NCBI RefSeq assembly: GCF_026341035.1
Contig: NZ_JAPEOQ010000001.1
Coordinates: 3,844,001 to 3,908,000, forward strand
Reading direction: 5' to 3'
DNA: 64,000 bases
From: Streptomyces sp. NBC_01016
GTDB lineage: Bacteria; Actinomycetota; Actinomycetes; Streptomycetales; Streptomycetaceae
In this document: positions 61,761 to 64,000 of the stretch, in pieces
How the letters are laid out: each line of letters starts with the position of its first letter
Position numbering within the stretch: the first letter of the stretch is position 1
Position numbers and translations under genes: made by a program
Notes under the pieces: model-generated
The model's database searches: none
The model's input: only the letters and a program-made list of their open reading frames with translations
What the model was told of the DNA's origin: nothing

Positions 61761-63092
61761 TCATCGTGCGCTCCTCGCCTTGAGTCCCTTGGCCTTGAGG
61801 TCGTCGACGAACTTGGTCTGCGCGTCCTTCAGCGCGTCCACGAACGAGCCCTTGCCCACGAGGGCGAGCGCCAGGTTGTCCTGGATGTGCGTGAAGGACT
61901 GCGTGGTGGTCGGCGCGTACCGCCAGGACGTGTCGACGTTGCGGTCGGAGACCTGGAAGACCTCGTTGTAGCGCTGGCCGCTGAAGAACGGGTCGGGCTT
62001 ACCCAGCGGCGTATTCGGCAGGTCGATCTTGGCGGCGGGCCAGCCGTACCCGGCCTCGATCAGCAGCTTCATGCTGTCCGGGTTCGTGTTCAGCCAGTGC
62101 GCCACCTTCAGCGCCTCGACCGGGTGCTGGGAGCCCTGGAGGACCGCGGTGGAGGAGCCGCCCCAGTTGGAGGAGGCGTGCGCGCCCGCCTCCCACTGCG
62201 GCAGTTCGGACACCGCCCACTTGCCCTTGGTGCGCGGGGCGTTGCCGCGGATCAGCGCGTCGTACCACTGCGCGCCCGGCCAGGTCACCAGCTCCCCGGT
62301 CTGCAGCGCCTTGTAGAAGGCGCTCTGCGCGTCCTGCGTCTGGAGCACGAAGCGGTCGCGCACCATGCCGTCCCAGTAGTCGGCGACCTCAAGGGACTCC
62401 GGGGACGTCAGGTCGACGATCCAGGTGTCACCTTCGGTGCGCACCCAGTGGGCGCCGCGCTGCCAGGGGAAGCTGGCGAACCACTGGGCGTTGGAGGGCG
62501 GGAAGGCCGTGATGTACGAGCCCCGCTTCTTGGCCTTCTTCGCGGCGGCGCGGTACTCGTCCCAGGTCCTCGGGGCCTCGATGTCCCACTTCTCCAGGAC
62601 GTCCTTGCGGTAGAAGAGACCCATGGGGCCCGAGGCCTGCGGGATCGCGTACGTGCCGCCCGAGAAGACGCCCTGCTTCCACTGCCAGTCGACGTAACTG
62701 TCCTTGAGCTTGTCCGCGCCGTACTCGCTCAGGTTCGTCAGGCCGCCCTCGAGCATGAACTCGGGCAGCGCGTAGTACTCGACCTGGGCGAGGTCCGGCG
62801 GGTTGCCGGCCTTCACGGCGGCGTGCATCTTCTGGTAGCCGCCGGAGGTGTTGGCGGGCACCATCTGGGCGACGACCTGGATGTCCGGGTTGCGCTTGTT
62901 CCACAGCGCGACCGCCTTCTGCAGCGGGACCCAGGTCCAGAGCCTGAGGGTGACCTTCTGGCCCGGTTTGCGGCCGTGGTCCTTCGTCATGCGGGCGGCG
63001 CCGGCGGATTCACCGCAGGCCGCGAGGGCGGGGGCCGCGGCTGCGGCGGTGGCCCACGTGAGGACCTTTCGGCGGGTGGGTGGTTGGGGCAT
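61761..63092 (-). CDS. CUT1 sugar-binding lipoprotein
   Basis: 443 aa. TRRKVLTWATAAAAAPALAAC is a twin-arginine signal ending in the lipobox LAAC, so the protein is a Tat-exported lipoprotein. SBP family 1 features include LRLWTWVPLQKAVALWNKRNPDIQV and the WPAAKIDLPN region. It binds a mono- or oligosaccharide; the neighbouring GH42 gene suggests a beta-galactoside or galactan oligomer. Only ten bases separate it from the MalF-type permease. Confidence 0.9.
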   Translation of the reverse strand: MPQPPTRRKVLTWATAAAAAPALAACGESAGAARMTKDHGRKPGQKVTLRLWTWVPLQKAVALWNKRNPDIQVVAQMVPANTSGGYQKMHAAVKAGNPPDLAQVEYYALPEFMLEGGLTNLSEYGADKLKDSYVDWQWKQGVFSGGTYAIPQASGPMGLFYRKDVLEKWDIEAPRTWDEYRAAAKKAKKRGSYITAFPPSNAQWFASFPWQRGAHWVRTEGDTWIVDLTSPESLEVADYWDGMVRDRFVLQTQDAQSAFYKALQTGELVTWPGAQWYDALIRGNAPRTKGKWAVSELPQWEAGAHASSNWGGSSTAVLQGSQHPVEALKVAHWLNTNPDSMKLLIEAGYGWPAAKIDLPNTPLGKPDPFFSGQRYNEVFQVSDRNVDTSWRYAPTTTQSFTHIQDNLALALVGKGSFVDALKDAQTKFVDDLKAKGLKARSAR

Positions 63093-63104
63093 CTGACCTC
63101 CTTG

Positions 63105-64000
63105 TCAGAGCAACGTCTGGGCCTGGAGCACGGCGACGCCGTACGCCGGTAGAGACACGCTGGTGGTGGGCTCCGGCTCGGCGGTGAGGCGGTCCCGCAT
63201 GGGGGTCGGAACAGAGACCTCTGCCTCGTTTTCACCGTGGTTGAGCAGGAACAGGAAGCGGCCGGCCGCGCCTTCGCGGACGGTGGCCTGTACCTGCGCG
63301 GGCAGGTTCGGCAGTACGGGTGTCACTCCGGCCTCCGTGCGCACCCGGTCCAACAGGGCCCGCAGCGCGGCTGGTTCGAGGCGGGTGCCGAGATGCCAGG
63401 CGGTGCCGTCGCCGTACGTGTGGCGGGTGACGGCGGGGCGGCCCGTGAGCTCGCCGTCCTCGAAGACGGCGACGGCTTCGGCGCCCTCCAGGTCGATGGC
63501 CTCGGACCACAGATCGGCGCGTCCGGTCAACTCGCCGCTCACCGTGAGGTGTTGGCCCTCGTCGAGCGGCCAGAACTCCTCCGTGCGGATGCCGAGCAGT
63601 CGCCGCAAGTGGGCGGGGTACCCGCCGAGTTCGACCCGGTCGCAGTCGTCGACGATGCCGGAGAAGAACGACACGACGAGATGTCCGCCGCCCTCGACGT
63701 ACTCCGCGAGCCGCTCGGCGTTCTCCTGGCTGAGCAGATACAGGTTCGGCACGACGACGAGCTTGTACGAGGAGAGGTCGCGGTCCGGCGGGACGACGTC
63801 GCACGGCACACCCGCGTCGAACAGGGCGCGATGGTGCGCGAGGTTGATCTCGGTCTGGTTCAGCGCCGTGGAGGGATGCGAGTCCAGCTCGAGGGCCCAC
63901 CAGCTGTTCCAGTCGGTGAGGAGCGCGGCTTCGGCGGTCGAACGGGTCCCCGCGATCTCCGGGACCGACGCCAACTCGCGCCCCAGGTCCGACACTTCGC
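63105..64000 (-). CDS. GH42 beta-galactosidase, C-terminal part (cut by window)
   Basis: The last ~298 codons of a gene that enters from the right edge; the frame is open to base 64000 (reading ...EVSDLGRELASVPE), so the catalytic TIM barrel lies outside. The visible part has the trimerisation domain of GH42 (AALLTDWNSWWALE, LVVVPNLYLLSQENAERLAEYVEGGGHLVVSFFSG, about the beta/alpha Rossmann-like domain) and the C-terminal beta domain (GRFLFLLNHGENEAEV). The residues after GH42 homologues' catalytic barrel agree well. It hydrolyses terminal beta-galactose; without a visible N-terminus its location cannot be judged. It lies 12 bases before the sugar-binding protein gene in the same operon. Confidence 0.87.
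   Translation of the reverse strand, partial: EVSDLGRELASVPEIAGTRSTAEAALLTDWNSWWALELDSHPSTALNQTEINLAHHRALFDAGVPCDVVPPDRDLSSYKLVVVPNLYLLSQENAERLAEYVEGGGHLVVSFFSGIVDDCDRVELGGYPAHLRRLLGIRTEEFWPLDEGQHLTVSGELTGRADLWSEAIDLEGAEAVAVFEDGELTGRPAVTRHTYGDGTAWHLGTRLEPAALRALLDRVRTEAGVTPVLPNLPAQVQATVREGAAGRFLFLLNHGENEAEVSVPTPMRDRLTAEPEPTTSVSLPAYGVAVLQAQTLL

Overview
The window is about 72% GC by eye, uses many GTG starts, has tightly packed operons, Tat-type lipoproteins and no insertion sequence, integrase or phage gene. All of this fits a chromosomal segment of Streptomyces or a close relative. It is almost entirely a carbon-source catabolism region. It holds about 58 protein genes and two identical tRNA-Leu(GAG) genes.

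Left part (1-12.3 kb): the end of a beta-carbonic anhydrase gene, a half-size acyl-CoA dehydrogenase-like gene, an NAD-linked molybdenum formate dehydrogenase operon (fdsG-fdsB-fdsA-fdsD), a ketopantoate-reductase-family gene, a LysR regulator, an oxalate-CoA-ligase-like gene and, divergent from it, oxalyl-CoA decarboxylase (oxc). Read together this is an oxalate-to-CO2 route: oxalate, oxalyl-CoA, formyl-CoA, formate, CO2 plus NADH. The divergent ligase/oxc promoter carries two matching 19-bp dyads.

12.3-16.5 kb: a glycine-betaine-type ABC transporter (ATPase plus a permease fused to two substrate-binding domains in tandem), flanked by a direct duplication of tRNA-Leu(GAG) with its promoter.

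16.5-38 kb: four-carbon sugar-acid catabolism. A minus-strand operon ltnD-otnK-otnC-MFS transporter-otnI-denD-gntR covers L-threonate and D-erythronate. A plus-strand operon dtnK-pdxA2-deoR covers the 4-phosphate branch. Both routes end at dihydroxyacetone phosphate. Between them on the minus strand lie an aldo/keto reductase, an HpaI-type aldolase, a 2-hydroxyacid dehydrogenase, an Nramp-like transporter without the metal-site motifs, a peptide-type ABC transporter and a leaderless BNR-repeat glycosidase.

38-46 kb: a secreted pectate lyase, a secreted lamin-tail protein, an AbgT transporter with a dipeptidase-like amidohydrolase and a double-module AsnC regulator, and an MFS transporter.

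45.7-50.4 kb: the most unusual block. An amidohydrolase/deacetylase, a RidA protein and a SelA/DgaE-like PLP enzyme all carry export signals (two Tat, one Sec-like), so enzymes normally found in the cytosol appear to work outside the membrane. A LysR gene precedes them.

50.4-64 kb, all minus strand: a taurine/sulfonate-type ABC transporter with two different permeases, a PfkB sugar kinase, an RraA-type aldolase, a second LysR paralogous to the first, a cupin, a short-chain dehydrogenase, galactonate dehydratase (dgoD), a CUT1 sugar ABC transporter and the C-terminal part of a GH42 beta-galactosidase cut by the window edge. The order suggests uptake of a galactoside, hydrolysis, oxidation to galactonate and dehydration, with a PfkB kinase and RraA-type aldolase as possible last steps.
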